NCBI GenBank assembly: GCA_000434615.1
Contig: FR880834.1
Location: 71,809-135,808 of the forward strand
Direction: 5' to 3'
DNA length: 64,000 bases
Source: Clostridium sp. CAG:510
GTDB lineage: Bacteria; Bacillota; Clostridia; Lachnospirales; Lachnospiraceae
Within the stretch, counting starts at the first letter, position 1. The number at the start of each line of letters is the position of its first letter. This document shows, piece by piece, positions 33,446 to 43,989 of this stretch. Made by a program: the position numbers and the translations under genes. The notes beneath the pieces are model-generated. The model did no database searches, was not told the origin of the DNA, and saw nothing but the letters and a program-made list of their open reading frames with translations.

Positions 33446-36370
33446 CTATTCTACCAGATTTTCGACCTTGTCAAACAGTTTCTCTTCCCCGGAAATCTTT
33501 TCGGCATTGCCAACCACGCACAGGCACTCATCCGCCATAAAGGCTCTTACCTGTTCTGCGGTACGACGCAGGTCCTCTGCCGACGTGGCAAGCAGTTCGT
33601 CCCTCTCTTTCTGCAGGTCTTCGTCCGTAAGGTCAGCCATGTACGCCGTCAGGGAAAAGAGTCCCTTGGATGCAGCGTTCATGGGTGTGTCCATCTCACT
33701 GATTGCTCCGATAATAAACTGGGTCAGGGTTCGTTCATCTGCCTCATAAGAAGCAATGTAATCCGCCGCCTGTTCATATACGGAAATGGTTTTGGAAAGG
33801 TTCGGGTCCCTATAGGAAACAAAATAGCTGTCACCCGACCTTCCGAATCTGCACATGCAGCCGTAAGCGCCGCCTTTGACTCTTACCTGGTTCCACAGAT
33901 AATCGTAACCCATCATGACATTCAGTGCACGGAGTGTACCTGTATAAGGAAGTCCCTTTTTCCTGAAGTTACCTGCACGACATACAAAAAGGACCTGTCC
34001 GGGGGTTTTATAGCCTTCTTTCACCTTACTTAAAACAGGTGTAAAACCACCTTCTTTTATAGATACGTGGTAAAGGTCTTTTTTTATGGCATCCACATAA
34101 GAAATAATTTCTTCTGCCGCTTTTTTACTGCCGGTCAGATCCACCATCAGGTTTTCCGGCCGGAAAATAATCCTGCAGACCTCCTGCAGCCTGGCTATTA
34201 CGGCATCGCTTTCCGCTTCAAAATTTTTATCCAGTTTCTCGAGCAGACGGTAATAGGTAATGCCGGTGAGCATTTCGTTTAAGGCGGATGTTACGGAAAT
34301 GCCGGAAAGGGCGCGGTATATGGCCGTCACATGGGCGGCATCCGTCATCTGCGCCTGCATCTTGGATTTGTTTTCCGCCAAAAGCTCCTTTAATCTCTTC
34401 TTGTCGGAGAAATCCGTATGCAGCATCATTTCCTTCATCAGGGCAAAGGCTTTTGGCATATTATCCTCTAATACCTTGGTTTTCACCTCAAGGGTTGACG
34501 TATATTTTTCCGTATCCTTATTGCTGCCGTATACATTGGTCACTATGGTCATGCCGCCGGTCTCTATATGCATTTCGTTGAATAAATCCGCATAGGAATA
34601 ATGCTCGGTGTCCATCAGTCCCATAACGTCCTTTAAGAGCGCCGCATAGGGAAACTGCTCCTCCGTCAGGTCGGTAAGCTTGAAAATCAGACGGGCGTAG
34701 GCAATGCCGTTACTGAAAATATCATGGTACAAAAACGGAGTATTGCCGATGCTTCGAAGCTCGTTGACCGTTTTGGTTGCTTCCCTTTTCATATCCTCTC
34801 TTGTGAGAAGCGGAATTTTCTGCAAATCCTCTTCGGCGTCTTCCGAATCCTGATATTCCTTAAGCGCCTTGCTGTCCGCAATAATTTTAGCAATTTCCTC
34901 TTTGGTAAGGCCGGCTTTGTAAGCGGCAAGTTTTTCTTCCAGCTCCTTGTCGGATTTTTCCGTAAGACCCTTTCTCGGAAGCAGAAGAAGGATGGATTTC
35001 TGCGTATTCTCAATCAGGTATTTCTTTACCAGTTCTTCGAAATAACCCTCTTCCACCTTTTTCTTAAGGGCGGCAAAGGTGGCGTTGGCTTCCACATGGA
35101 TAAACGGCTTCGCATCATCATACAGCCAGCTGTCTAACATCTGCAGTCCGTACATAAGTCCCTTGGGTGTGGAACCGAAGTCCGCTTCCCTGTATTTGAA
35201 TTCATAGTGGCTTAAGGCCGCATACAGAGCCTTTTTATCGAAACCGTCCTTTACAATTTTTCCAAGCACCTCTTCCACGGTTTCCACAAACTCTTTTTCC
35301 TGCTTTTCATCCGCATTCTTGGATACAATGCTGAAATAGGGTTGTTTAATGCCGTTTTCGTAAATGCTGTAAATATCCGTACCGATGCCTTTTTCCAAAA
35401 GTGCTCTCTTTAAGGGTGCTCCAGGTGCGGTGCAGAGGGCATAGTCCAGTACCTGGAACGCAATATAAAGTTCTCTGTCCAGGGTATCACCCACGGTGGC
35501 ATTGTAGGTAAGATAAGCATTTTCCGCTTCGTTTTCGTCACTGCCGATGGGATATTCCACCGCTACATGCTTTATCTCTGCAAACGGCTCCTGCAGCTTA
35601 ACTTCAGAGTCCACTTTCTTTTCTTCGTAATGGGCCAGATATTCCCTGTCCAGATAATCCAGTCTCTCCGCCATATCCATATTGCCGTACAGATAAATAT
35701 AGCTGTTGGAGGGATGATAGTATTTCTGATGGAATGCCAGGAAATTCTCATAGGTAAGATCCGGAATATCCTTCGGGTCACCGCCGGACTCCACGCCATA
35801 GGTGGTATCCGGGTACAGGGAATTCATCATTACTCTCTGCAGCACTTCATCCGGGGAGGAAAATGCTCCCTTCATTTCGTTGTAAACCACGCCGTTTATG
35901 GTAAGCGGTGCATTTTCGTCCTCCATTTCGTAGTGCCAGCCTTCCTGACGGAAAATCTTTTCTTCCTTATAAATATTGGGATGGAATACCGCATCCAGAT
36001 AGACATCCATCAGATTTTTGAAATCCGTATCGTTGCAGCTTGCCAGCGGATATACGGTCTTGTCCGCATAGGTCATGGCATTTAAGAAGGTATTTAAGGA
36101 ACCCTTCACCAGCTCCACAAAGGGATCCTTCACCGGATATTTGTCGGAACCGCAGAGTACGGAATGCTCCAAAATATGTGCCACACCCGTGCTGTCCGTA
36201 GGGGTGGTCCTGAATCCAATGGCAAATACCTTATTTTCATCATCGTTGGATAACAGGGTTACTCTGGCACCTGTTTTTTTGTGTCTGAGCAGATAACTTT
36301 CTGAGTTCAAATCCTCTATTCTTCTTTTTTCAATCAGCTCATATGCCTGTAAGTCTTCTATTTTCTTCAT
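33446..36370 (-). CDS. M16C metallopeptidase (presequence protease/insulinase-like)
   Basis: The 974-residue length, four-part layout and motif HILEH (residues 65-69, the inverted zinc site HxxEH; the third ligand Glu lies about 75 residues on) identify the M16C subfamily, whose members degrade short unfolded peptides inside a closed chamber. The C-terminal half has the RVKGGAYGCMCRFGRSG segment (Arg/Tyr substrate-binding motif of the family), so both halves look active. No signal peptide is seen, so it should be cytoplasmic. AGAGGG precedes the ATG. Confidence 0.92.
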   Translation of the reverse strand: MKKIEDLQAYELIEKRRIEDLNSESYLLRHKKTGARVTLLSNDDENKVFAIGFRTTPTDSTGVAHILEHSVLCGSDKYPVKDPFVELVKGSLNTFLNAMTYADKTVYPLASCNDTDFKNLMDVYLDAVFHPNIYKEEKIFRQEGWHYEMEDENAPLTINGVVYNEMKGAFSSPDEVLQRVMMNSLYPDTTYGVESGGDPKDIPDLTYENFLAFHQKYYHPSNSYIYLYGNMDMAERLDYLDREYLAHYEEKKVDSEVKLQEPFAEIKHVAVEYPIGSDENEAENAYLTYNATVGDTLDRELYIAFQVLDYALCTAPGAPLKRALLEKGIGTDIYSIYENGIKQPYFSIVSKNADEKQEKEFVETVEEVLGKIVKDGFDKKALYAALSHYEFKYREADFGSTPKGLMYGLQMLDSWLYDDAKPFIHVEANATFAALKKKVEEGYFEELVKKYLIENTQKSILLLLPRKGLTEKSDKELEEKLAAYKAGLTKEEIAKIIADSKALKEYQDSEDAEEDLQKIPLLTREDMKREATKTVNELRSIGNTPFLYHDIFSNGIAYARLIFKLTDLTEEQFPYAALLKDVMGLMDTEHYSYADLFNEMHIETGGMTIVTNVYGSNKDTEKYTSTLEVKTKVLEDNMPKAFALMKEMMLHTDFSDKKRLKELLAENKSKMQAQMTDAAHVTAIYRALSGISVTSALNEMLTGITYYRLLEKLDKNFEAESDAVIARLQEVCRIIFRPENLMVDLTGSKKAAEEIISYVDAIKKDLYHVSIKEGGFTPVLSKVKEGYKTPGQVLFVCRAGNFRKKGLPYTGTLRALNVMMGYDYLWNQVRVKGGAYGCMCRFGRSGDSYFVSYRDPNLSKTISVYEQAADYIASYEADERTLTQFIIGAISEMDTPMNAASKGLFSLTAYMADLTDEDLQKERDELLATSAEDLRRTAEQVRAFMADECLCVVGNAEKISGEEKLFDKVENLVE

Positions 36371-36405
36371 GCTTCCCTCTCATTCCGCTGCAAAGCAGCT
36401 TATTT

Positions 36406-36804
36406 TTATAATGTCATGAGCGCTAATTTGGCAATGATAATTTCCTGTATCTTGATGCCGTCCTTTTCTTTTTCTTCGGGCGGTATCTTTACAAAATCCT
36501 GCAGTTTCATCGTCGTTGTGTGGTACTTGTTTCCCTTTATAATACTGATGCGCACCTGGGTCTTTAACTGCAGAAATGTCTGGTAGGCAAAGCCCGAACC
36601 GTCCATGTAATAAAAATGGCTTTCTATGGAAAGGTCCTCGCCATGGAGCTCCGGCTCTATGTACTGGTTTATCATCTTTTTGATTTTGAAGGGAACATCC
36701 TCCGCTTCTATCAGCTCCCGGTAAGTATATCTGGCGCCGATGTACACATGGGTCACATCCTGCATGATATACTTAAAATCCATGTCCATTGCATTATTAT
36801 TCAT
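36406..36804 (-). CDS. Conserved hypothetical protein
   Basis: A 132-residue soluble protein with no signal peptide or membrane segment. It shows alternating beta-prone stretches (THVYIGARYTYREL, SHFYYMDGSGFAYQTFLQLK, RISIIKGNKYHTTTM) that suggest a small beta-rich fold. GGAGA lies 6 bases before the ATG, and its start overlaps the end of the sigma-like gene by 8 bases, so the two are translationally coupled. That coupling makes it a candidate partner or regulator of the sigma-like protein, but this is inference from position only. Confidence 0.7.
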   Translation of the reverse strand: MNNNAMDMDFKYIMQDVTHVYIGARYTYRELIEAEDVPFKIKKMINQYIEPELHGEDLSIESHFYYMDGSGFAYQTFLQLKTQVRISIIKGNKYHTTTMKLQDFVKIPPEEKEKDGIKIQEIIIAKLALMTL

Positions 36805-37540
36805 GTGTCTTCTCCAAATCCTCTATCTTGTCGCCGCTGACGCGGTAGGCCTCTTCAATAATCTTCTGAGAAAACTTCGTTTCCGCCGCCAGTTCCTCCG
36901 CCGTCACCTTTCTGCCGTATTCTTCCGCCAGCTTCTTTGCCGCATCCGCAATCCGGTTGATTTTTTCGGTAATGTGCTTATCCTTTTTGCTTTCTTCCGC
37001 ATATTCGGAGATATAGTCCTCCATGGCGTCCATCATCATTTTACCCAGCATGCCTTCCGCCTCGGACGGCTTTTCCAGTGCGCCGAGCATCTTGACGCCC
37101 ATGGCAACCGCTACATTGCCTTCTCCGATTAAATCCTCCAGATACACGCCCTGTCCCGCATAGAGCTTTGCCACATCCACTACCTGGGGCAGGTACGCCG
37201 TACAGAGCTTTTCCTGCGCCAGACTGTCGCCCGCCATGGCGGACATAGTTAAAGCCTGCTTTTCCCCGTCGCTGACGGCGGGCAGCTCCTTCAGTTCCTT
37301 TAAGTACATCTCTAAGAAGTTTTTCTCTTCCCCGGTCAGATTTTCCTCGGTATCCACCGGTTTGCCGATGCCGATTTTATGCTTTGCCAGATACTCCCGC
37401 ACCATGGCAAGCTGCTCTTCGTCAAAGGAAAGCTCAGAAAAAGCCTCCTGCAGCTGATCCTCTGTGATTAAATTGCCCTGTGCTTTCGCCGTTTCACGCA
37501 GCTCCTGCAATTTGTCTGTGAATAAAAGCTCACGTTCCAT
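36797..37540 (-). CDS. Truncated sigma-70-like protein (regions 1.1, 2 and 3; no region 4)
   Basis: The 247-residue protein resembles the N-terminal two-thirds of a primary sigma factor. Residues about 8-50 look like region 1.1 (AKAQGNLITEDQLQEAF ... EQLAMVREYL), about 70-150 like regions 1.2-2.2 (FLEMYLKELKELPAVSDGEK, then LEDLIGEGNVAVAMG), and about 185-235 like region 3 (INRIADAAKKLAEEYGRKVTAEELA). The aromatic WWIRQ stretch that melts the -10 box is absent and the protein stops before a region 4. The ATG at 37540 has GAGGA upstream. It may bind core polymerase or be a decoy, but activity is unknown. Confidence 0.75.
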   Translation of the reverse strand: MERELLFTDKLQELRETAKAQGNLITEDQLQEAFSELSFDEEQLAMVREYLAKHKIGIGKPVDTEENLTGEEKNFLEMYLKELKELPAVSDGEKQALTMSAMAGDSLAQEKLCTAYLPQVVDVAKLYAGQGVYLEDLIGEGNVAVAMGVKMLGALEKPSEAEGMLGKMMMDAMEDYISEYAEESKKDKHITEKINRIADAAKKLAEEYGRKVTAEELAAETKFSQKIIEEAYRVSGDKIEDLEKTHE

Positions 37541-37600
37541 ACTCAATCCTCATTTCTTTTCCCGTTTCCGGGTTCGTTCCCGTTTGCCGCACATTGCGTA

Positions 37601-38545
37601 TTATTTTACATGTTCATGGGTAAACAGATGATCCTGGCAGTATTCGTAATTACCATTGCACTTGGAACAGAAGCGGAATTCCAGTTCCGGGTTGCTTTCA
37701 TCCGTTCTGCCGCAGATGGCGCATTTGTGCTTGGTCACCTTGGATGTATAGGTATTTCTCTTTACATCCCGCTTAAACTCCTGCTGCCGCTTTATCTGTC
37801 TCGGATTCATGCTCATTTTGGAGCGTGATGTAATGAAGAACAGAATGAAATTAAGCAGCGAAAACAGAATGGAAATCTTTACGAAAATACCGAAGTCCAG
37901 GGATACTACCGCGCCCGCTTCCGTGTAGAAATTGACAACGGAGGACTGGAAAAATTCAAACAGAATAATCACACCGTACATAACGCCCAGCCACTTTACT
38001 TTTAAGGGGATAAAGAACATAAGCAGCACCTGTGCATTGGGGAAGGTCGCCGCAAATGCCAGAAACAGCGACATGGTAATGTAATAGGTGCTGAAGCAGG
38101 TACTGCCGGCATTGAAAATCACCTCTGCATTGGATGCCACGTTAAGCCCCCACTTATCTGCGTAAAATGTCCATGCGCAGCCGTATGCCACAAAGCTTCC
38201 CACAATGGTGAATAAAATACCGGAAAGCAGATATACATTATAACGGTACGTGCCCCACACCTGCTCCAAGGTGCTTCCGATGGACCAGTAAAAATACAGG
38301 GTGATCAGTGTGCCGAACAACCCAAACATACCGCTTGATGATGTGGGCGGTACGATAACCCAGGTCACCAGCCGCCACACCTGTCCGTGCAGGATGGCAT
38401 AGGGATTTAAGGTCAGATAGTCCAAAAGCGGATTGGCAAAATAATACAGGAAATATCCCACCGCATAACAGATAATCAGAATATTGGTCAGGTGGGGAAT
38501 GGCATATTTGCCGAATTTTCTTTCAAATTTACTCATTGGTTTCAT
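37601..38545 (-). CDS. Rhomboid/derlin-like membrane protein with C-terminal zinc ribbon
   Basis: A 314-residue protein with six hydrophobic segments (about 15-230) whose order and early loop (HGQVWRLVTWVIVPP) recall rhomboid and derlin proteins. I do not find the rhomboid GxSG serine motif or the partner histidine in the right helices, so a protease function is unlikely. After a basic linker (residues 240-265) comes a CxxC-x17-CxxC-like zinc ribbon (CAICGRTDES, FCSKCNG) with further Cys and His at the end. The start at 38545 has a GGA 6-7 bases upstream. It is the first gene of the long minus-strand run that ends at alaS. Confidence 0.7.
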   Translation of the reverse strand: MKPMSKFERKFGKYAIPHLTNILIICYAVGYFLYYFANPLLDYLTLNPYAILHGQVWRLVTWVIVPPTSSSGMFGLFGTLITLYFYWSIGSTLEQVWGTYRYNVYLLSGILFTIVGSFVAYGCAWTFYADKWGLNVASNAEVIFNAGSTCFSTYYITMSLFLAFAATFPNAQVLLMFFIPLKVKWLGVMYGVIILFEFFQSSVVNFYTEAGAVVSLDFGIFVKISILFSLLNFILFFITSRSKMSMNPRQIKRQQEFKRDVKRNTYTSKVTKHKCAICGRTDESNPELEFRFCSKCNGNYEYCQDHLFTHEHVK

Positions 38546-38676
38546 AAAATATCCATGCCTTTCTTGCGGCTTCTGTCAGCCGTCAGATACTTTATTTTAG
38601 CATTTCCGGCATGTAAAGTAAACCTGCAGACCCTTTTTTTACCTATTTTTAATAAAGTTTTTAGAAGGTTTCTGCG

Positions 38677-38705
38677 TTGCAATTTGTCGGTTCTTGTCGT
38701 ATAAT
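38677..38705 (+). promoter_or_regulatory. Promoter of the activase/dehydratase gene
   Basis: TTGCAA (38677-38682), a 17-base spacer and perfect TATAAT (38700-38705). The leader to the ATG at 38792 is about 80 bases. Confidence 0.75.
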
Positions 38706-38791
38706 TAACTTTGTTTGCGCACCCGGAAAATTGTCTGCCGGATGCACCCGCTTTATTTATGGTAACAAGTTTCAGAAAAGGAATGATACAC

Positions 38792-41700
38792 ATGACATAT
38801 ACTTTAGGTATCGATATCGGTTCTACCACCGTCAAAATTGCAATCTTAGACGAACAGCACAACATCCTGTTCTCCGATTACGAAAGACACTTTGCCAACA
38901 TCCGGGAAACACTTTCTTCCCTTTTGAAAAAAGCTTATGACAAGCTGGGCAACCTCACCGTTCATCCCATGATTACGGGTTCCGGCGGTCTTACCCTTGC
39001 CAACCACCTGCAGGTGCCCTTTACCCAGGAGGTTATTGCGGTTGCAACTTCCTTAAAGGAACTGGCGCCCAAGACCGATGTGGCGATTGAGCTTGGCGGA
39101 GAAGATGCCAAAATTATTTATTTTGAAGGCGGCAACGTGGAGCAGCGTATGAACGGTATCTGTGCCGGCGGTACCGGCTCCTTCATCGACCAGATGGCTT
39201 CCCTTCTGCAGACGGATGCACCCGGCTTAAATGAGTATGCCAAGAATTACCGCTCTCTATACACAATCGCTGCCAGATGCGGTGTATTTGCCAAAACGGA
39301 CATCCAGCCCCTGATTAACGAAGGCGCTACCAAAGAGGATTTGTCCGCTTCTATTTTCCAGGCGGTTGTCAACCAGACCATCAGCGGTCTTGCCTGCGGT
39401 AAACCCATCCGCGGCCATGTAGCGTTTTTAGGCGGTCCGCTTCACTTTTTATCCGAATTGAAAGCAGCTTTTATACGCACCTTAAACTTAGACGAGGAGC
39501 ATGTCATTGATACGGACAACTCCCACCTTTTTGCTGCCATCGGCTCTGCTTTGAATGCCAAAGAAGATGTTTCCTATACCATGGAAGCCATGGTGGGCAA
39601 GCTTTCTTCCGAAATCAAAATGGAATTTGAAGTGGAACGTATGGAGCCTTTGTTTGCAAACGAGGACGCTTATAAAGAATTCACCGAACGCCACAGCAGG
39701 CACCATGTAAAAACCGGTGATTTAGCATCTTATAAGGGAAATGCTTTCCTCGGTATCGATGCCGGATCCACCACCACGAAAATTGCTTTGGTCGGTGAAG
39801 ACGGTTCCCTTTTATACTCCTTCTACTCCGGCAACGACGGCAGCCCCTTAAAGACGGCTATCCGTTCCTTAAAGGAAATTTATTCCCAGTTACCGGAAGG
39901 CGTAAAAATTGCCCGTTCCTGTTCCACCGGCTACGGTGAGGCTTTGATGAAAGCAGCATTCCTTTTGGATGACGGTGAAGTGGAAACCGTTGCCCATTAC
40001 AATGCGGCTGCTTTCTTTGACCCTTCCGTGGACTGTATCCTGGATATCGGCGGACAGGATATGAAATGCATCAAAATCAAGAACAATACCGTAGACAGCG
40101 TGCAGTTGAACGAAGCCTGTTCCTCCGGCTGCGGTTCCTTTATCGAAACCTTTGCCAAATCCTTAAATTATTCCGTGCAGGATTTTGCCAAGGCGGCTCT
40201 TTTTGCGGAGCATCCCATTGACTTAGGTACCCGTTGTACCGTATTCATGAACTCCAAAGTAAAGCAGGCACAGAAGGAGGGCGCTTCCGTAGCGGATATT
40301 TCCGCCGGACTTGCCTACTCCGTTATTAAGAATGCCCTGTTTAAGGTTATCAAGGTATCCGATGCCTCCGAGCTCGGTAAAAACATCGTCGTGCAGGGCG
40401 GTACCTTCTACAACGATGCCGTTTTAAGAAGCTTTGAAAAAATTGCTGACTGCGAAGCCATCCGTCCCGACATCGCCGGTATCATGGGGGCTTTCGGCGC
40501 TGCGCTGATTGCCAGGGATCATTACGAGGAAGGCTACGAAACCACCATGCTTTCCTTTGACAAAATCTGCTCCCTGCAGTTTGAAACCAGTATGGCAAAG
40601 TGCCGCGGCTGTACCAACAACTGCCGTCTTACCATCAACAAATTCTCCGGCGGCAGACAGTACATATCCGGTAACCGTTGTGAAAGAGGTCTGGGTAAAG
40701 CCAAGAACGAAAACAACATTCCCAACCTTTTTGAATACAAATTAAAGAGACTCTTCTCCTATGAGCCTCTTTCCCCGGACAAGGCGCCCCGCGGACAGGT
40801 GGGCATTCCCCGCGTTCTCAATATGTATGAAAACTATCCGTTCTGGTTCACGTTCTTTACGGAATTAGGTTATCAGGTCGTACTTTCTCCTGCTTCCAAC
40901 CGTAAAATTTACGAATTGGGCATCGAATCCATTCCCAGCGAATCCGAATGTTACCCGGCAAAGCTCGCCCACGGTCATGTTACCTGGCTGATTAAGCAGA
41001 ATGTGCCTTTTATTTTCTATCCTGCGCTCTTCTACGAGCGTGACGAAGTGGAAGGCACCAACAACCACTACAACTGCCCCATTGTTACTTCCTATTCCGA
41101 AAATATCAAGAACAATGTGGAAGAAATCGGACGCGGCGAAGTGGATTTCCGCAATCCGTTTATGTCTTTTGCCAGTGAAAAGACCATTCTTTCTTCCCTG
41201 ACAAAAGCATTCCCGGAAATTCCTGCCGCAGAGCTTCGTGCCGCCGTGGCAAAGGCATGGGAGGAACAGGCTGCTGCCCGTAAGGACATGCAGAAAAAAG
41301 GCGAAGAAACCTTAAAGTGGATGGAAGAAAACCACAAACGCGGCATCGTGCTTGCCGGTCGTCCCTACCATGTGGACCCTGAAATCAACCACGGTATTCC
41401 CGAGCTGATAACTTCTTACGACATTGCCGTGCTGACGGAGGACTCCGTTTCCCATTTAGGACACCCGGAGCGGCCTTTAATTGTTTCCGACCAGTGGATG
41501 TACCATTCCCGTCTGTACGCCGCCGCAAGCTACGTAAAGACAAGGGACGATCTGGATTTAATCCAGCTTAACTCCTTCGGCTGCGGTCTGGATGCCGTTA
41601 CCACCGACCAGGTAAACGATATCCTGTCCGGCTCCGACAAGATTTACACCTGCTTAAAGATTGATGAGGTCAACAACTTAGGTGCTGCCCGCATCCGTAT

Positions 41701-43012
41701 CCGTTCCCTTCTCTCCGCCTTAAAGGTAAGGGAAAAGCAGAATAAGAAAAGAACCCTGCATTCTTCTGCTATCGTAAAGGTGCCTTTCACCGAAGAAATG
41801 CGTAAGAATTACACCATTATCTGTCCCCAGATGTCCCCTATCCACTTTGAGCTCCTGCAGCCTGCGTTCAATGCCTGCGGTTACAACTTTGTGGTACTGG
41901 ACAACGACAATAAGCATTCCGTGGATGTGGGACTGAAATATGTAAACAACGATGCCTGCTACCCTTCCCTTTTAGTAGTCGGTCAGATTATGCAGGCACT
42001 GCTTTCCGGTAAGTACGACTTAGACCGTACCGCCATTATCATGAGCCAGACCGGCGGCGGCTGCCGTGCCACCAACTATATTGGATTTATCCGCCGTGCC
42101 CTTAAGAAGGCCGGCATGGAACAGATTCCTGTTATTTCCTTAAACTTAGGCGGCATCGAAAGCAATCCCGGCTTCCACTTAAATGCGGAGTTGCTGCTCC
42201 GCGCCGCTTATGCCGCGACCTTCGGAGACATTTTCATGCGCTGCGTTTACCGCATGCGCCCTTACGAACAGGAAAAAGGCAGTGTGGATGCCGTTCATGC
42301 CAAATGGCTGAAGGTAACACAGGATTTTGTAACTGCAAAGCATATGAGCTTCTTTAAGTTCAACAAGCTCTGCCGTGCCATCATCCGTGACTTTGATGCC
42401 ATTCCCATTAAAGAGGATTTAAGGAAACCGAGAGTCGGTATCGTAGGCGAAATCTTGGTAAAATTCTCTCCTGCCGGCAACAACCATCTGGTAGAGCTTC
42501 TGGAGTCCGAAGGTGCCGAAGCGGTTATGCCCGATTTGCTTGACTTTATGCTCTACTGCTTCTACAACCAGATTTACAAAGCGGAGGAGCTTGGTATGAG
42601 TAAGAAAACTGCCCGCATCTCTTCCTTAGGCATCTGGGCTATCGAGCGTCTGCGCGGTGCCGCAGCCAGAGAATTTGCAAAAAGTAAACACTTTACACCC
42701 CCTGCTCACATCCGTGACCTGGTAGAATATGCAAAGCCCATCGTTTCCATCGGCAACCAGACCGGTGAAGGCTGGTTCTTAACTGGTGAAATGGTGGAAC
42801 TGATTCACAGCAATGTTCCCAACATTGTCTGCTGCCAGCCTTTCGGCTGTCTGCCGAACCACGTAGTCGGTAAGGGTGTTATCAAAGAACTCCGCCACCA
42901 ATACCCGGAGAGCAACATCGTAGCCATTGACTACGACCCCGGTGCCAGCGAAGTAAACCAGCTTAACCGTATTAAGCTGATGCTCTCCACCGCAAATAAG
43001 AATTTGAAATAA
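38792..43012 (+). CDS. Giant BadF/BadG-type ATPase (acyl-CoA dehydratase activase) with HgdB-like C-terminus
   Basis: The start at 38792 has AAGGA 9 bases upstream and gives [15 protein letters not shown]. The 1406-residue protein has two tandem ASKHA ATPase modules, each with its phosphate loop ([10 protein letters not shown] at 5; [10 protein letters not shown] near 325) and a Cys-containing GGTGSFID / GCGSFIETF motif that in activases holds the shared [4Fe-4S] cluster. A DUF2229-like part follows ([18 protein letters not shown]), with a [10 protein letters not shown] cysteine motif before it, and the last 450 residues resemble the 2-hydroxyacyl-CoA dehydratase B subunit. Known activases fire electrons into the dehydratase with ATP; the substrate of these giant fused proteins is not established. 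Confidence 0.85.
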   Translation: MTYTLGIDIGSTTVKIAILDEQHNILFSDYERHFANIRETLSSLLKKAYDKLGNLTVHPMITGSGGLTLANHLQVPFTQEVIAVATSLKELAPKTDVAIELGGEDAKIIYFEGGNVEQRMNGICAGGTGSFIDQMASLLQTDAPGLNEYAKNYRSLYTIAARCGVFAKTDIQPLINEGATKEDLSASIFQAVVNQTISGLACGKPIRGHVAFLGGPLHFLSELKAAFIRTLNLDEEHVIDTDNSHLFAAIGSALNAKEDVSYTMEAMVGKLSSEIKMEFEVERMEPLFANEDAYKEFTERHSRHHVKTGDLASYKGNAFLGIDAGSTTTKIALVGEDGSLLYSFYSGNDGSPLKTAIRSLKEIYSQLPEGVKIARSCSTGYGEALMKAAFLLDDGEVETVAHYNAAAFFDPSVDCILDIGGQDMKCIKIKNNTVDSVQLNEACSSGCGSFIETFAKSLNYSVQDFAKAALFAEHPIDLGTRCTVFMNSKVKQAQKEGASVADISAGLAYSVIKNALFKVIKVSDASELGKNIVVQGGTFYNDAVLRSFEKIADCEAIRPDIAGIMGAFGAALIARDHYEEGYETTMLSFDKICSLQFETSMAKCRGCTNNCRLTINKFSGGRQYISGNRCERGLGKAKNENNIPNLFEYKLKRLFSYEPLSPDKAPRGQVGIPRVLNMYENYPFWFTFFTELGYQVVLSPASNRKIYELGIESIPSESECYPAKLAHGHVTWLIKQNVPFIFYPALFYERDEVEGTNNHYNCPIVTSYSENIKNNVEEIGRGEVDFRNPFMSFASEKTILSSLTKAFPEIPAAELRAAVAKAWEEQAAARKDMQKKGEETLKWMEENHKRGIVLAGRPYHVDPEINHGIPELITSYDIAVLTEDSVSHLGHPERPLIVSDQWMYHSRLYAAASYVKTRDDLDLIQLNSFGCGLDAVTTDQVNDILSGSDKIYTCLKIDEVNNLGAARIRIRSLLSALKVREKQNKKRTLHSSAIVKVPFTEEMRKNYTIICPQMSPIHFELLQPAFNACGYNFVVLDNDNKHSVDVGLKYVNNDACYPSLLVVGQIMQALLSGKYDLDRTAIIMSQTGGGCRATNYIGFIRRALKKAGMEQIPVISLNLGGIESNPGFHLNAELLLRAAYAATFGDIFMRCVYRMRPYEQEKGSVDAVHAKWLKVTQDFVTAKHMSFFKFNKLCRAIIRDFDAIPIKEDLRKPRVGIVGEILVKFSPAGNNHLVELLESEGAEAVMPDLLDFMLYCFYNQIYKAEELGMSKKTARISSLGIWAIERLRGAAAREFAKSKHFTPPAHIRDLVEYAKPIVSIGNQTGEGWFLTGEMVELIHSNVPNIVCCQPFGCLPNHVVGKGVIKELRHQYPESNIVAIDYDPGASEVNQLNRIKLMLSTANKNLK

Positions 43013-43021
43013 AAGCAAAAT

Positions 43022-43054
43022 GAAAGGACTGCTACCGTATGTAACAGTCCTTTC
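43022..43054. terminator. Bidirectional terminator between the activase gene and ppk2
   Basis: GAAAGGACTG (43022-43031) pairs perfectly with CAGTCCTTTC (43045-43054), with inner TAC/GTA pairs. T-rich sequence follows on both strands. Confidence 0.87.
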
Positions 43055-43060
43055 TTCTAT

Positions 43061-43936
43061 TTATTGTTCGTCCAGTTTTTCCTTACAGTCCGTCATTTCC
43101 TTCACCATGGCTTCCGAAACCGTGGGATATTTGGGTTTGCAGCTCTCCAGGGTTTTCTTTACAATTTCCGAAAACAGATACCTTGCAAACCACTTCTGGT
43201 CCGCCGGAATGATGTACCAGGGACATTCTTCCGTTCCCGTTTTTTCAATCACTTCTTCATAAATTCTGTGATACTCCGCAAAGTACTGTCTCTCCTCCAG
43301 ATCCCCCGCGGCAAACTTCCAGTGTCTTGTGGGGTCTTCAATTCGTTTCAAGAAGCGGCTCTTCTGTTCCTCCAGGGAAACATTTAAGAACACCTTTACC
43401 ATACGATAGCCGTTTTCATACAGATATTTTTCATAGTCTTTGATCTGACGGTAACGCTTTTTATAAAACTCTTCATGTCCGCATTCCGTGCATCTTTTCG
43501 GCATGGCATAGCCGTCTTCCATATGATGCACCTGCGTAACTAAAACATCTTCATAATGGGAACGGTTAAACACCGCAATCATGCCTCTTTCCGGCAGGAC
43601 ATTATTCACGCGCCATAAAAAATCATGGGAAAGTTCTTCCTTTGAGGGCTGCTTGAAGCTGATCACCCGGACGCCCTGCGGATTGACACCGCTGAATACA
43701 TGCTTCACCGTGCCGTCTTTTCCCGCCGCATCCATAGCCTGCAGTACAAATACCACGCCTTCCTTTCCCTCAGCATAAAGCTTATCCTGCAAGAGGGCAA
43801 TTTCCTGAATGTTTTCGTTCAGCTTCGTTACATACTTTTCCTTGTCTTCCTTCTCCACGCCAAATCCGTAGGCGTTCTGCGGAATTTTCTTTAGGTTGGG
43901 CTTTTCTCCCACATAGCGGAAATCCTTCAAATCCAT
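43061..43936 (-). CDS. ppk2: Polyphosphate kinase 2 family protein
   Basis: PPK2 transfers phosphate between polyphosphate and nucleotides. The 291-residue protein has the Walker A-like AMDAAGKDGT (67-76), the conserved GVRVISFKQPSKEE segment, the Walker B/lid region FNRSHYEDVLVTQVH, and DPTRHWKFAAGDLEER near the C-terminus. Length and motifs fit single-domain PPK2 (class I or III); which nucleotides it uses cannot be told. GGGG and AAAGG lie before the ATG. It faces the activase gene across a shared terminator. Confidence 0.93.
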   Translation of the reverse strand: MDLKDFRYVGEKPNLKKIPQNAYGFGVEKEDKEKYVTKLNENIQEIALLQDKLYAEGKEGVVFVLQAMDAAGKDGTVKHVFSGVNPQGVRVISFKQPSKEELSHDFLWRVNNVLPERGMIAVFNRSHYEDVLVTQVHHMEDGYAMPKRCTECGHEEFYKKRYRQIKDYEKYLYENGYRMVKVFLNVSLEEQKSRFLKRIEDPTRHWKFAAGDLEERQYFAEYHRIYEEVIEKTGTEECPWYIIPADQKWFARYLFSEIVKKTLESCKPKYPTVSEAMVKEMTDCKEKLDEQ

Positions 43937-43989
43937 ACCTGCAATCCCCTTTCTTTTTTATATCCGGCACTCCCGACTGCCTTGTTTTA

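Noticed and set aside
38542..38865. 107-codon minus-strand frame upstream of the rhomboid-like gene
   Set aside because: It overlaps the plus-strand promoter and the start of the activase gene, has no good ribosome binding site and no family resemblance.
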